From Oegoconia quadripuncta (taxonomy: Eukaryota > Arthropoda > Insecta > Lepidoptera > Autostichidae), in the NCBI GenBank assembly GCA_949316235.1, contig OX438750.1, forward strand, positions 2,308,501 through 2,372,500: 64,000 nucleotides of DNA, written 5' to 3'. Made by a program: the position numbers and the translations under genes. Every line of letters starts with the position of its first letter. Positions within the stretch are counted from its first letter, which is position 1. The notes below the pieces were generated by a model. That model saw nothing but the letters and a program-made list of their open reading frames with translations. It was not told the DNA's origin and ran no database searches. Positions 11,801 through 21,037 of this stretch are shown in pieces.

Positions 11801-12361
11801 CAGGAGATACTAAAAACATGTTATACTTGTAAAAGTAAATCTGTTGTAATCTAGACCTGAATATGAAGTCATGCTACACTTCCAACACTAAATATAACGT
11901 TATATTTACACAGGAAGATAAGGAAACTCATGCCCTACTAAGCCATTTCTACCAAGAAAATCACCCTATATTATTGACAAAAATCAAGGGTTTAGACATA
12001 AATTAGATAGCTTACCGTCATTTGGAGGTGCGGGGCCAGCGTTGTGACCAATACCGTTGACTCCATATCCAGAATTAACAAATCCATAGTCGTGGAAAGC
12101 TTTGGCTTCCGATGAGTGTTCACATGTGTCTCGACGCTCGGGCGCCGCGCAGTACAGGTCCCAAAACACGCACCACCACGAGTGTAGGAACCCAGGCGGC
12201 TCCCCCAGGGTTATATTCTTCTCCCATCGTATCTCCGAGAGGAAAGTCTGGGCGGCTTTCTGTGCGCCGACGTGTAGTAGGTACTCGTAGACATATAACG
12301 CCAACTTCTCGCGAGCCTGAGCGTCCGAAGGCACCGTAGAGCCTTTGCCCTTGGCATACAT
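1237..12361 (-). CDS. Ssdp: Ssdp: LisH/LUFS-domain transcription cofactor (SSBP2/3/4 orthologue), 3' end missing
   Basis: Four exons on the minus strand: 12361-12016, 7986-7774, 6534-6376 and 1425-1237. Each has GT-AG borders and every intron is phase 1, so the frame is continuous. Exon 1 begins MYAKGKGS and carries the almost invariant N-terminal LUFS/LisH region ([18 protein letters not shown], then [20 protein letters not shown]). The later exons are Gly/Pro/Met-rich, with [29 protein letters not shown] and [14 protein letters not shown], matching the proline-rich body of animal SSBP proteins. In the family this protein stabilises LIM-domain-binding protein (Chip/LDB) in nuclear LIM-homeodomain complexes; that role is family knowledge. 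The conserved C-terminal end of the family is not seen between 1 and 1236, so the last exons lie beyond the left edge. The introns hold SINEs and LINE debris. Confidence 0.95.
1693..1807 (+). repeat. Two direct copies of a 50-bp AT-rich unit
   Basis: The segment beginning TACACTTAATAAATTTATA at 1694 is repeated almost exactly from 1758, spaced 64 bases apart and joined by AATTTTAAATTTTGATT. Confidence 0.85.
1839..2262. mobile_element. MITE with ACCTATGAAATTGG inverted ends, copy 1
   Basis: Left end ACCTATAAAATTGG and right end CCAATTTCATAGGT. Shares its interior with copies at 8868-9240 and 30522-30925. An extra block of (ATGA)n plus AATATTTATTTGTAGAAATA (2009-2071) is inserted relative to the copy at 30.5 kb. 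Confidence 0.75.
2009..2052 (+). repeat. (ATGA)n microsatellite
   Basis: About eleven tandem ATGA units within the MITE at 1839-2262. Confidence 0.95.
2583..2669. repeat. Two adjacent perfect hairpins
   Basis: The first hairpin (2583-2625) pairs ATTAATTTAAGGCTCTAA with its complement around a short loop. The second (2646-2669) pairs CTGCCAGAGC with GCTCTGGCAG around CTTA. No ORF crosses them. Confidence 0.75.
2998..3063 (+). repeat. (TTCTA)n microsatellite
   Basis: About thirteen units of CTATT/TATTC at 2998-3063, preceded by (GATTTT)n at 2974-2997. A shorter run of the same unit is at 2821-2840. Confidence 0.95.
3064..3440 (+). repeat. Dispersed 370-bp repeat R, copy 1
   Basis: Begins TTGGCGGGATCTCGG and ends GAGAGGAGAGAAAAAAACG with an A-rich tail, suggesting retroposition. 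Other copies are at 21957, 54476, 59624 (antisense) and 59990 (antisense, short). No protein similarity is recognised. Confidence 0.75.
3527..3665 (-). mobile_element. LINE ORF2 C-terminal fragment
   Basis: Antisense copy of the sequence at 62320-62445. Its reverse strand carries the motif [24 protein letters not shown], typical of an insect non-LTR element tail. Short and non-functional. Confidence 0.65.
3889..4125 (-). mobile_element. SINE-A copy (tRNA-derived)
   Basis: Reverse complement of the family seen at 41041: tRNA-like A and B boxes (GGTTCGAATCCCGC), then a unique body ending CTAGATGGCGCTG. The head lies at 4060-4125. Flanked by AT-rich sequence. Confidence 0.8.
4130..5330. other. 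Unassigned Ssdp intron 3 sequence
   Basis: AT-rich, with no RNA gene, exon or known repeat that I can support. Confidence 0.45.
5340..5570 (+). mobile_element. RTE-type LINE ORF C-terminus, 5' truncated
   Basis: Reads [20 protein letters not shown] then [19 protein letters not shown], the usual ending of RTE reverse-transcriptase ORFs in insects. It stops in frame at 5589. Lies in Ssdp intron 3, antisense to the gene. Confidence 0.8.
5777..5830 (+). repeat. (GTGC)n microsatellite
   Basis: About thirteen GTGC units, unusually CpG-rich for this AT-rich region. Confidence 0.95.
6690..7290 (+). mobile_element. CR1/jockey-like LINE tail interrupted by SINE-A
   Basis: The tail motif (TTTCTCAATAAGGTTCCTGT, frame NKVPVDTQ) is at 6705-6765. 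Its continuation, [20 protein letters not shown], is at 7215-7287. A SINE-A (6769-6990) and other sequence lie between them. Confidence 0.65.
6769..6990 (+). mobile_element. SINE-A copy, head truncated
   Basis: Begins inside the tRNA-like head (CTATACCAAAAGGTCGCGGG), with the B box degraded by a small deletion. It continues through the GGATGT...TATCAAC body to CTAGATGGCGCTGT. Lies in Ssdp intron 2, antisense to the gene. Confidence 0.75.
7376..7740 (+). repeat. 36-bp tandem array derived from a LINE 3' end
   Basis: After a LINE 3' UTR (GAGCAACCCTTTGAGTTACT and on), the unit TTTTAAGTGTACCCTGTGCA plus CCTACAATATAAAGA is repeated seven times between about 7487 and 7715. It ends in the LINE terminal GACTTTGATTTTT. 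Single-copy versions of this terminus are found at 33580, 49920 and 57800, so the array is an amplified LINE end. Confidence 0.9.
8058..8265 (+). mobile_element. LINE ORF2 C-terminal fragment (zinc-knuckle region)
   Basis: Reads [20 protein letters not shown], then [11 protein letters not shown], a diverged version of the minus-strand LINE at 62179-62484. It ends at a stop near 8246. Confidence 0.65.
8282..8600. repeat. RTE 3' UTR piece followed by a TACCTATGCCAATA repeat
   Basis: 8282-8400 resembles the antisense RTE 3' UTR piece at 54560-54660 (GCCCAATGAGGGTTGGGGAC, GCATGCAGGTTTCCTCACAA). 8405-8585 (CGCCAGTCGCATATCAATC, ATTTCACTTACCTAAAATGC) recurs at 21700-21950 and 27205-27600, where the pieces are rearranged. 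Confidence 0.6.
8868..9240. mobile_element. MITE with ACCTATGAAATTGG inverted ends, copy 2
   Basis: Begins TACCTATGAAATTGGCG and ends CCAATTTCATAGATAAAAGA. The interior matches the other two copies in reverse orientation. In Ssdp intron 1. Confidence 0.75.
9243..9465 (+). repeat. Low-copy 225-bp repeat, copy 1
   Basis: From ACCATTATGACCAAACAGCG to ATGGACATAGTAATGGC. The reverse complement of most of this stretch lies at 14812-15045 in RpL32 intron 1. No family recognised. Confidence 0.7.
9549..9850 (+). mobile_element. SINE-B copy, complete
   Basis: tRNA-like head with TGTGGCTCAATGTAAACAAC and the B box GGTTCGATCCCC, then GTTTAGTTGGACGTAGGGC, AGATAAGATAGCCAGTCCCC and tail AACATCAGGTGTGACTGTGG, ending with an A-run near 9851-9866. 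Confidence 0.85.
9941..10185 (+). mobile_element. SINE-A copy
   Basis: Full tRNA-like head with GGTGTAGTGGTTAGCA and GGTTCGAATCCCGC, and the body ending CTAGATGGCGCTG. In Ssdp intron 1, antisense to the gene. Confidence 0.85.
10424..10650 (+). mobile_element. SINE-A copy, 5' end slightly truncated
   Basis: Starts at the CTATACCAAATGGTCGCGGG part of the head, keeps the B box and the full body. Lies 240 bases after the previous copy, in the same orientation. Confidence 0.82.
10880..11370 (+). mobile_element. 140-bp MITE copy split by an antisense SINE-A
   Basis: The left half (10880-10980, ATTCTCACACGCTCGACA and on) and the right half (11335-11370, GATATTGAAATCTCGAG and on) match the units at 21.0-21.6 kb. 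Between them is an antisense SINE-A (about 10985-11330), which itself contains about 80 extra bases near 11094-11170 not present in other copies. Confidence 0.65.
11375..11985. other. AT-rich Ssdp intron 1 sequence
   Basis: A 60-base LINE-tail scrap (GGTTAACTGGATACGCATTT and on) at 11390-11445 is followed by unique AT-rich DNA. I see no exon here. Confidence 0.6.
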
Positions 12362-14056
12362 ATCGACTGGAAGCCGACTTTTATGTGGAAATTGTTTATT
12401 ATTTACATTAACGCTTTATATCAATAAATTCAACTTTACAAAATGTCATTGATCGATGGCGACATTTGGCGTCTGTGGCATAGAGAAAATTCAAGTAGTT
12501 CTCATTGCATCGTGAACTGTCAGAAACGTTGTTTATGATTTTAGTACAGATTAAAAAATATTTAATTAAGGTTTCTAAAGGGTTAAGGACAAGGAATGCT
12601 TTTAGAAATATTTTTAAATCATAAATTACGATTTCGTTTGACACTATTAAAAAATAGAACCATACCCTTCTCTTCCTGTGAGTGTCGTAAAAGGCGACTA
12701 TGGGACATTCCATCAAACTACATCCGTTTTACCGGGGCGATGGGCATATTTTTGTATATTTCGATAAGTGAACTGTGGTCGTTGTTTCATGCATAAAACT
12801 TTTACTGTTTAGAAATCCGAAACGCTAATGTTTGAGATATCTATGACCACCCTATTTAGGACAAAAATCATAATGGTATGTATATAATATGGAAAAATTA
12901 GTGGTCTGTGTTTGAATCCACTTCTTACTAGTACATAGTTACTTTTTAATCGCAGTCGCTTGCTACGACGAACTGGCACAAAACAAATGTGACTTGATCA
13001 AGCGGCTTAGCGTGCTCATCAACCCGACCATCAAGCTACCTGGGATGTCGAGAAGAAAGGGATTAGGGGCAAATCAGGTTCCTGTCTGCTTCGCATGCTG
13101 GTTGGTATGGACACAGGCCTCCTCGCTCTTCCGCAGCCTCCAGACGAGATGATTCTCTGAATTACAATAAGGATTGCGCAGGACACGGCTGATTTGCTAG
13201 TTATGCGTGGTTAACGCCAGATTTCCCGTTACCTCCACGATAGGATGAGAATGAAGGAACATTGAGGGTAGGAAATAGTGCTGAACTTGTTATATATCAT
13301 ACTAGCTTGTTTGTACATTTCAATCTACCACTACCTAACAGGCAGAAACTTTTCTACGTGCTTGACGTCAAGTGGATTAACCGTCTCCGAAGCCCTTAAG
13401 GTGAATATAGATTCGACCATATATAAAATATATTACAGTTTTACGGACTTTTTTTACGGAGTTTTACGGATCAGTTGCAAAACTATAAGGTGCAGCCGAT
13501 CGCTCATTAGGCGCAACACCGCTGCCCATAAAAGTTGACATCTCGTCGATGACGTCGTGGGGACGACTGTACATAAGTTTTGTGACCGTGACTTCTATTT
13601 TGGCAGTAAGAATAATTTTACTGTAGTCTAATTTGTATCAATAAGTGCTGTCTATTTATTTTCATAGCAAAGTTTACTCGATAGCAATTTTAATTTTGCG
13701 ACAATCCTATGATCCTTAGATGTGGACTTTTGTTCGAAATATTTCTTCCCCTATGAACTCCTAGATACACTTATGCGTTTTTGTATATGAAAGTAAAAGT
13801 TATCTTTCTGTCTTTGAATGGAAATATGAGATTCAGGTATATACATGCAGTACTTATGTTACTTGCAGTACATAAGTTACTTTGTGGCGCAATAAGGCCC
13901 GTATTTAATAAACCGTTCTCAAAATTGATGACCTTAAGTTAACGCTTGAGTATCTGTTGCATATTAAACAGTATAAAAAAAAATTGTATTAAGATTGAGA
14001 CGCGATCTCAATCTCAAGACGGATTAGAAGGATTTTTTTTTAATTCCACTCTTTTC
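12362..14056. other. Divergent Ssdp/RpL32 intergenic region
   Basis: Contains an RTE-associated scrap (12655-12860, shared with 49100-49310: CCTGTGAGTGTCGTAAAAGG, GGGGCGATGGGCATA) and a possible LINE remnant (12950-13160). A degenerate MITE with GGCCCGTATT and AATAAACCG is at 13896-14035. The rest is unassigned and must include both core promoters. Confidence 0.55.
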
Positions 14057-14181
14057 TGACGTCACCCGTATACCACCGACAAGTAATTGTTACTTTTAAC
14101 TTACCACTGACAGCTCGAAACAATGAAAACACACTGCTAGTCTAGGAATTTTTGAGTTTGTCTATTCCTTCTTCCTTTTCT
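14057..14181 (+). promoter_or_regulatory. RpL32 promoter: CRE palindrome and 5'TOP-like pyrimidine tract
   Basis: A perfect TGACGTCA palindrome lies at 14057-14064. A pyrimidine run, TTCCTTCTTCCTTTTCT, lies at 14165-14181, about 57 bases before the RpL32 ATG. Ribosomal-protein mRNAs usually start at a C inside such a tract (5'TOP), so transcription probably begins near 14167. No TATA box is seen at the usual distance. The start site is inferred, not measured. Confidence 0.55.
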
Positions 14182-14237
14182 GCGACCGTGTCACCGCGTG
14201 GTTTCACTGCCGCGTTTCGTACAAAAAACAGATCAAA

Positions 14238-17200
14238 ATGGCTATCAGACCAGTCTACAGGCCTAAAATCGTCAAAAAGAGGACTAAAAGGTTTATCCGC
14301 CACCAGTCGGATCGATATGACAAACTTAAGCGTAACTGGCGCAAGCCTAGAGGTAAGCCACCTTTCTTTTCTAATAATTTCAGGTTCCACGTTATTTTTA
14401 CAATATTTTGTGTGTAGTTGAACGAAATTGAGCATACTCATGATTTATTGCCGTACATCCAAGCCAAACAGCCAATATTTACATATAAATAACCTATAGT
14501 TTGTATAGGTTAGTAATTTCAATTTATTACTCCTATTTTGGAAAAGTCTGAAAGAGCAAGGAATATAACCTCCTCTTTACCGAGAGGTCAAGAACCCTGT
14601 AAAAAGGTTATATACTAACAAATGTAAAGTTGCCATTTCACAGGATTTGTTCTACTTTTATTTATAGATGTACACAAGTAGGTTTTTGAAATCCCGTAAA
14701 ATTTTCGGCTGGTATTTCCGACATTCGATTAAACATTTCCTGGAATAATCACATCTGACTATATTGTGAAAATTTGACAGGTAATTTCACAAATTCTTAC
14801 TACAGGACATGCTCATGGGTAGAATGGCCATCTTGTCTGGCATAAACTATATTTTATTTTTACTTGACACTGACCAGACTAAGCCCTTATCTAATTACAA
14901 AAAAAGTCAGCTAAAACATGCAAGGGCACTCTGTGTTATACATACTCAATATGATAATTACAATTTGTTACCTTGCTACATCAAATTCTACCAAATCCTA
15001 TTCTGAATAGCTTGCAACTCGCTGTTTGGTCATAGTGGTAGATACATTTTGATAACAATCTTACTTTTTTTTTGTTTTACTCATCCACATAGGATAGGCA
15101 AAAGGTTATTACACCATACAGCCTCGTCGTTTCTAATTTTCTTATTCATTCATATAAATTATAGGCAAAATCGCCAAGTCTTTTTTGAAACGGTAAGATA
15201 CCAATGTTACTATAGAGTTATACCACAGTATAATAAATAGTATGGTTATACTAGGGCTCTACCCACCTTACATAAAATTAGAGATACCAATGCACTGTCC
15301 TGTTACTTACTTATGAGTCTGTTACTTAAATTTATAGAGATACCAGTGCATGGACATCATAAATGATTACAATTCCAAAATCAATTTACTTAAGTGGTCC
15401 TACTGTATAGTGGTGGGCCATAAGATGGTCGAAGGTGGAATCATACTCACTTGGAAGCCTCACTTATTTGGGAAACTGACTATCTTACCTCAATCTGAAT
15501 GGTTTGACTTAGATAAGATGGTGGTAGCTACCATCAACCCATTAAAGTACTAATTATATACTCTGGCGGGAACACAATCTGCCATCACCATTATGTAAAC
15601 CCTATAGAGCAATGGAGGCAGCTAATACTTTATGTGCATAATATTTTTTTTATGCTCAACTGGTTAGCAGCAGTAGACCTTAATCACACCTGATAATATC
15701 TGAAGATGAGGCCGAAGGTGGAAGCGTATGACTCTGAAACCCCATCTTAATTAGGAGACTGGCAATCTTGTCTCTGACAACTGGAACACAACAATGCTAT
15801 ACTTGCTATACATCTTATAATGTACCCTATTCAATAGCAATTGTATTTGTAAACATTGCTGCTGCAAACTTGATAAGATGGTAGCTAACCAGCTGGACAT
15901 TTAAAATGCCCTATCACCAATCGCAAACCGAGTACTAAACATGTACGCCACTGGAACCTGTTATCTCCGTCATAAATCCTGTGTTGTTCAAATTTATTCA
16001 TGGAGGCGGTCAAATAAAACTTATGAACTTGTTGTATTTCAGGTATTGATAATAGGGTGCGCAGACGCTTCAAGGGTCAATACTTGATGCCAAACATTGG
16101 TTACGGTTCAAACAAGAAGACCCGTCATATGCTGCCCAATGGTTTCCGTAAGGTGAGTCTAAGAGACCTTCAAAGACAAAGATTTTTATTGCTTATCACA
16201 ATGTACATTGTAATCGTACAAGGTGTTGCATACAGTGTAGAGCTCTGTAAGGGCATTGCACATTAAAGAGGGCTATTGTATATTGAGGGCTGTCTGTCCC
16301 CCATTTGCACGTGCAAATATAACCGTCATTATTCGCGGCGCGTCGGTCGTGTCTGCGAAAATACTTGCAGTGTTAAAAACGTTTATAGATACTCTTCTAC
16401 TGGGTGTATTTGTAATCTGTGAAAAGTAATAGCTACGGGAATATATCATCTATATAATGAATGAATACTGCTATAGCTCTAATACCAAAAATCAGAAAAA
16501 TGTTACGAGTTGTAATGTGTAGGTATCGCCCTATATCCATGATATAATTGGTATTTTTTACGGAAATTACAGTTTATTTCATGTTTTTCTTAAATAACGG
16601 GTAATGAAATAAATTGTTATGAGAATTGAATGCTCTATGGCAGGTTTCTAAGCCCGTTCTAATAAAAATAGTAATTGGAATTCTATGCCCATACTCCCAG
16701 CCAAAAAGAAAAAAATTCTCTTCGGAAATACAGACTAAATATCATAGCTAACATAACATAGCGCACATTATTGGATGCGGATAATAGGGAACAAGTACAA
16801 ACACAGTCCAAAGGAATTGGAACTCTATAATCATTACAATTGAGAGTTGAAAGTAAGAGTGTCCGTTGGCACTGATCGGTGTCCCCGAGTGTTGACGGCA
16901 TAAAAATTTTTTGGCATCGATCGGTGTCATTGTGCATCTAAAGGTTAAATAAATAAATACGGAATCAACTTTGTGAAAGGATTGGTTACGAAGCACAGAA
17001 TAGGAAATAACACCACCATACAGAAAGCTAATGTAAGCCATGTTTAACTGCTACTCTTCGAATTTTGCCAGTGTCATGTGAGTCATGAGGTTGATACAGA
17101 ATATTAATGTTTAGCCAAAAGCGTGCCACGTTCTCCCAGCAACACAAATTAAGCCATCACCAGATTAATATTACAGCTACAATACTGCAAATTCTAATAT

Positions 17201-18277
17201 GATATGACTTAGACAATAGGGATTAATACCATAGATAACAAAAACTTGAGGTTAACGTGACAAGGAATGTCAGTGGGAACAATATCAAATAGGGAAGAAG
17301 ACAATTTAGAGCAGTTGAAATATATGTTGCTTTAATAAGCACGCTATAACATCGTTCTCTTTCATAAATCAGTCTTACGGGTACAGCAGGTAACACTAAG
17401 GTTGTCCATTCAAGTAATAAGTAAAGCTCTTAACTCAAACACCAGTTTTTGGCTACAATTACTACAAAGTAGTAGATGCCAATATATAAAAAGTGTAGCG
17501 AAGTAAATCTAAGTACCCATATATCTTGCCAATTTCATCTAGCCCTGGCATTTTCTTTAAATATTTATGTGTCATCTCATGTTTGTCGGTCTGCATGTTT
17601 GGGCGTTTCAACATTAAAAGCTTTGCCAGTTACACCTTTTGAAATATACAAAAACGCACACATGTAATATGCATGTTTAGATGTTTTTGGTGTAAAGTCC
17701 CTTACTCGCCTTTTATGATTCTTATGGAGAGAGACTGGGTCTTGGGTCTGGAATTCTTTTTGTGTGTTAGAAATCGCATTTTTTTTTTGTTTATGCAGGA
17801 CTGGCTCTTACTTGACCTCAATCACACCTGATGCTAAGTGAAGATGAGGTCGAAAGTATAAGCGTACTGACCCGGAAACCCCAACACATTTGGAGGACTG
17901 GCTATCTTATCCTTGACAACCGAAACACAACAAATGAATAACAAAATTGACAAAAAAAAACAGATGATAGGCTCTCCTGTGCCTATCACTATAACGTTCA
18001 AAAGAAATGTCCAATTCATAAGATAGAACACAGTGGACACTTCTGTAGCATTCTTCATTCACAATAAAAATCCTGATTAACTTGTTTCTTCTTCCAGGTG
18101 CTGGTACACAATGTCCGCGAGCTCGAGATCCTGATGATGCAAAACAGGAAGTACTGCGCAGAGATTGCACATGGTGTGTCCTCCAAGAAGCGGAAGAGCA
18201 TAGTGGAGCGTGCTCAGCAGCTCAGCATCAGGGTCACCAACGCAGCCGCCCGTCTCCGCAGCCAGGAGAACGAATAA
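14238..18277 (+). CDS. RpL32: Ribosomal protein L32 (eL32, rp49), complete
   Basis: Three exons: 14238-14352, 16043-16152 and 18098-18277. Intron phases are 1 and 0, and the spliced frame is 405 nt, giving 134 aa, the usual length for insect eL32. Recognisable segments are [19 protein letters not shown] at the N-terminus, the exon-2 stretch [20 protein letters not shown], and the exon-3 stretch [19 protein letters not shown] followed by [18 protein letters not shown]. It is a structural protein of the 60S subunit. Donors are gtaagc and gtgagt; acceptors are tttcag and ttccag. Intron 1 holds two degenerate tRNA-headed SINEs and an inverted repeat shared with 9.2 kb. Intron 2 holds a copy of a 670-bp repeat also found at 63 kb. 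An AATAAA overlaps the stop codon (18273-18278). The gene is transcribed divergently from Ssdp. Confidence 0.98.
14812..15045 (-). repeat. Low-copy 225-bp repeat, copy 2
   Basis: Inverted relative to 9243-9465, sharing GCAAGGGCACTCTGTGTTAT and CAACTCGCTGTTTGGTCATA. The two copies flank the Ssdp/RpL32 divergent promoters and sit 5 kb apart. Confidence 0.7.
15418..15545 (-). mobile_element. SINE-B fragment, degenerate
   Basis: Matches the family body only (GGAAACTGACTATCTTACCTC, then TTAGATAAGATGGTGGTAGC) with many changes; inside RpL32 intron 1. Confidence 0.6.
15652..15965 (-). mobile_element. SINE-B copy, degenerate
   Basis: Antisense copy in RpL32 intron 1, running from the tail (CTTAATCACACCTGATAATA) to the region before the head (CATGTACGCCACTGG). 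About 40 extra bases interrupt it near 15805-15845. Confidence 0.7.
16280..16945 (+). repeat. 670-bp repeat X, copy 1, in RpL32 intron 2
   Basis: Shares GTTTATAGATACTCTTCTAC to CTAAAGGTTAA with the copy at 63050-63712, about 85% similar by eye. Near its right end it carries the palindrome CACCGATCGGTG or a variant twice. No ORF. Confidence 0.75.
17788..17935 (-). mobile_element. SINE-B 3' fragment in RpL32 intron 2
   Basis: Tail and middle only (TTACTTGACCTCAATCACAC to CCGAAACACAACAA), ending about 160 bases before RpL32 exon 3. Confidence 0.72.
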
Positions 18278-20520
18278 ACTGTTATAGATTTATAAAAATG
18301 TTTCGTCTTTTATTTGGGAATGTAAAGGGTTTTGATCTACAGATTGTGCAAAAATTTGTGTAGTTCTGAATATATACATACTGCTAATTATAGATTAGTC
18401 TGATGATATTTTTCTTGATAAAAATACAATAATTATGTAATCAGTGTTACAATAACAACAAGCAAAGCTCACTGTCAATAGCTCAGCTCTCACATTTGCA
18501 AGGAATTCGTTTTTTTTTTTAAATATTATTTTGAACTATGCTACTGTCCTACTCACGATACCTAAGTACCCTCTATCCACTTAGTATACCATACCCTTGC
18601 CGATAAGGTCTAAGAAAATTAACCCGACAAACGTTGCAGAGTGTATGTATAGGATATGGGGATAAAGAGAGGGCGCTGCGGTGCTAGCCTAAACATAGCT
18701 GCGTAAATAAATCCAGTTAAAAATAAAATTGCGCGTGTTAAATATAAGAACATAGTGAAATAATCATTTACGAAAAAAATTAAAAATAAAACGGTAAAGT
18801 TAACAGATTTTATTCAAAAAATAAAATTTAGAAATGTAAATTTTGTGAGTTGGACCTTAAAGATTAATTATTCTGTGCTAAAGGCCGCGCGCTCTAAGTA
18901 CTTTGCCACAACACACAAACACGTGCCGCGGTATCTTTGAAGACTCCTCTGGCGCCCACTCGCCGCTTGCCCCGGCGCCGCCGCGTCGCGCTGATTGGTT
19001 GCGCCCTGTGCCCCTCTTCCATATGAACGTTGCAGGTTTTTCTTCATTGATAAAATAAGGTACAATCGAAATGAAGTAAGTCTGTTAATTTGTATTTTCA
19101 TTTGCACTTACATTTAATTTTTTTACTCGGAAAGAAAATTTTTAAGGCTAGTTTTTTTAATGAATATATTATTTTATTGTCATGTACGTGCAATTGCCAA
19201 AGTTTGTCGAGTTAATGAGCTACAAGGTTATATTTTGTATACATAAAAGCCGATAAACCCCAATTAGATCTTATATTATGTGATTAATATGGCTAGAAAA
19301 AAATAATGGATTGTTCCGGATTCAGCTACTAACAGTTTCCGAATCATGACTGTTCATTATTATCAGTTGGAGCACGAGGACCTGGTCTTACCCCGTGCTT
19401 CACATTATTCTACTCTGACCCAGGTGGAGATCCTAAGTGAAGTATAGGTACGGCCCCGTTTCCGCTCATATTTTTATATACGGAATCGATTCTATATGTG
19501 CTTCGGACCAAACTAATTTCTGCTATACAATAAATAACAATTGGATGCCATTGTTATAATGGTCCAATTCCAATTTAGTGTTATGGCTACATCGTTGTGC
19601 ACGTTTTAATGATCATTATGGTCGCGCGAATAAGCTTTTTTCGCGCGCTTTTCTTAGATAAACAGCGCCATCTCTTAGAATCCTCGAGAACTAATAGGAC
19701 TGCTGAGAATATGTGGCACAAACAAAATTTTTTTTAGTGTGCCGAACCTTTAAAGCCACCAAATAGAAATGCAGTTGATGGTAGTAGCTCCGTCTCTTCC
19801 GGAAATTCTTAGCATCCTTAATTACTACTGGATTCACTAATATACAAACACCAACACCGAGAAATTCGGAATAATCTGATTCGGATGGCAACCCTAACTC
19901 GAAAATTAGTACAGCGCGTAACGATTGATTTATTGTTATTCCCCAATAGATGGCGCTGTATTACTGACGTCGCCGTTTCTACATCGCGGTGTTAGGATTT
20001 TCCTCCACTTAATGACCAGTCACGCGAACAGTTTTAGTGACAAGTTCTTGCTGCATAGAATACTTGTAAGCATTTTCGTAAATTGAGACTGATTTTAATA
20101 ACTTTAACCGACATGTTTTGTGGTTTGTACCCAGCTATATGGTTTTTCGCGTAACTTCGAACAACCAAATAGCAGTATTAATTATTAGACATGCGCAGTG
20201 TGAATCTCTTGGACAATGAGATTTATAAATCTGTTTCATCGGAGGATTTCATTCTTAATTTATTGATTTAATACACTATTTAGTTATGTAAATATAATAT
20301 ATATTTATTTGTATGTATTTTCTTAGAGGATTTAATGAAATCAAACTAATATTATAATCTAAATGTGAAAGTTTGGATCATCTCGGCTCATAATGTCCTT
20401 TTCTCCAAAATGTCCCTTTCTTTAACATTGCAGTAGGTACCTATTTATGCCCAAACTCACCAATAAATCTCAGTCTCTTTCCATTCACTTCTCTGGGATA
20501 AAAAAAGGGCCTAGGTTAAT
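18278..20520. other. RpL32 3' flank and unassigned sequence
   Basis: Mostly unique AT-rich DNA. At 18880-19025 there is a GC-rich stretch with CACGTG, GGCGCC and an inverted CCAAT (GATTGGTTG), which could be a promoter, but no exon follows that I can support. Confidence 0.45.
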
Positions 20521-20525
20521 CCAGG

Positions 20526-21037
20526 CCCCTATTTCACCAAGTTGACAATTGTCAGCGACATATGTCGGCTGACAATTCGACATAGTCGCTGACAATTGTC
20601 AACGGACAGGTGACAAATGACAATTTTGTAAATTATTTCGTATAGAAAAGCTTATAAACATGACAGGCATTTTGTGACAATTGTCCTTATCTCAATCAAA
20701 TGACAATTTTGTTGTGAAACAAAAATCATTTTTTGAACTCGACATATTTGTAGATTTGTCGGTAATTGTTGACATGAGATCGAGGCTGTGTCAGGCTAGC
20801 GTGACAATTGTAGTACAAAATGGCTCTCCGTGAAAGCAGCAGTAATGACAGTGATAGTGATTTAGATGAGTTCGCATATACTTAGGAGAATATATAGAGA
20901 ACGAATAAATTTCTCCTGAAATATAATTACAAACAATATATATATATTTATATTTTATTATATTTATTTGATAATTTTCTCCTTTGTCATATTTTTTTGA
21001 CAATTGTCGCACCTGTCAACTTGGTGAAATAGGGGCC
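20526..21037. mobile_element. MITE with GGCCCCTATTTCACC inverted ends
   Basis: Both ends read GGCCCCTATTTCACCAAG, then TTGACA, in inverted orientation. The interior repeats the palindrome TGACAATTGTC and close variants many times in both halves. No coding capacity is seen. The right end abuts the inverted-copy array that begins at 21038. Confidence 0.75.

Noticed and set aside
12950..13180. Possible protein-coding exon (CFACWLVWTQASSLF or GMDTGLLALP frames)
   Set aside because: No consistent frame or splice sites; probably a decayed LINE fragment.
14142..14441. 99-aa minus ORF and 89-aa plus ORF over RpL32 exon 1
   Set aside because: They are shadow frames; the real frame starts at 14238 and matches eL32 exactly through three exons.
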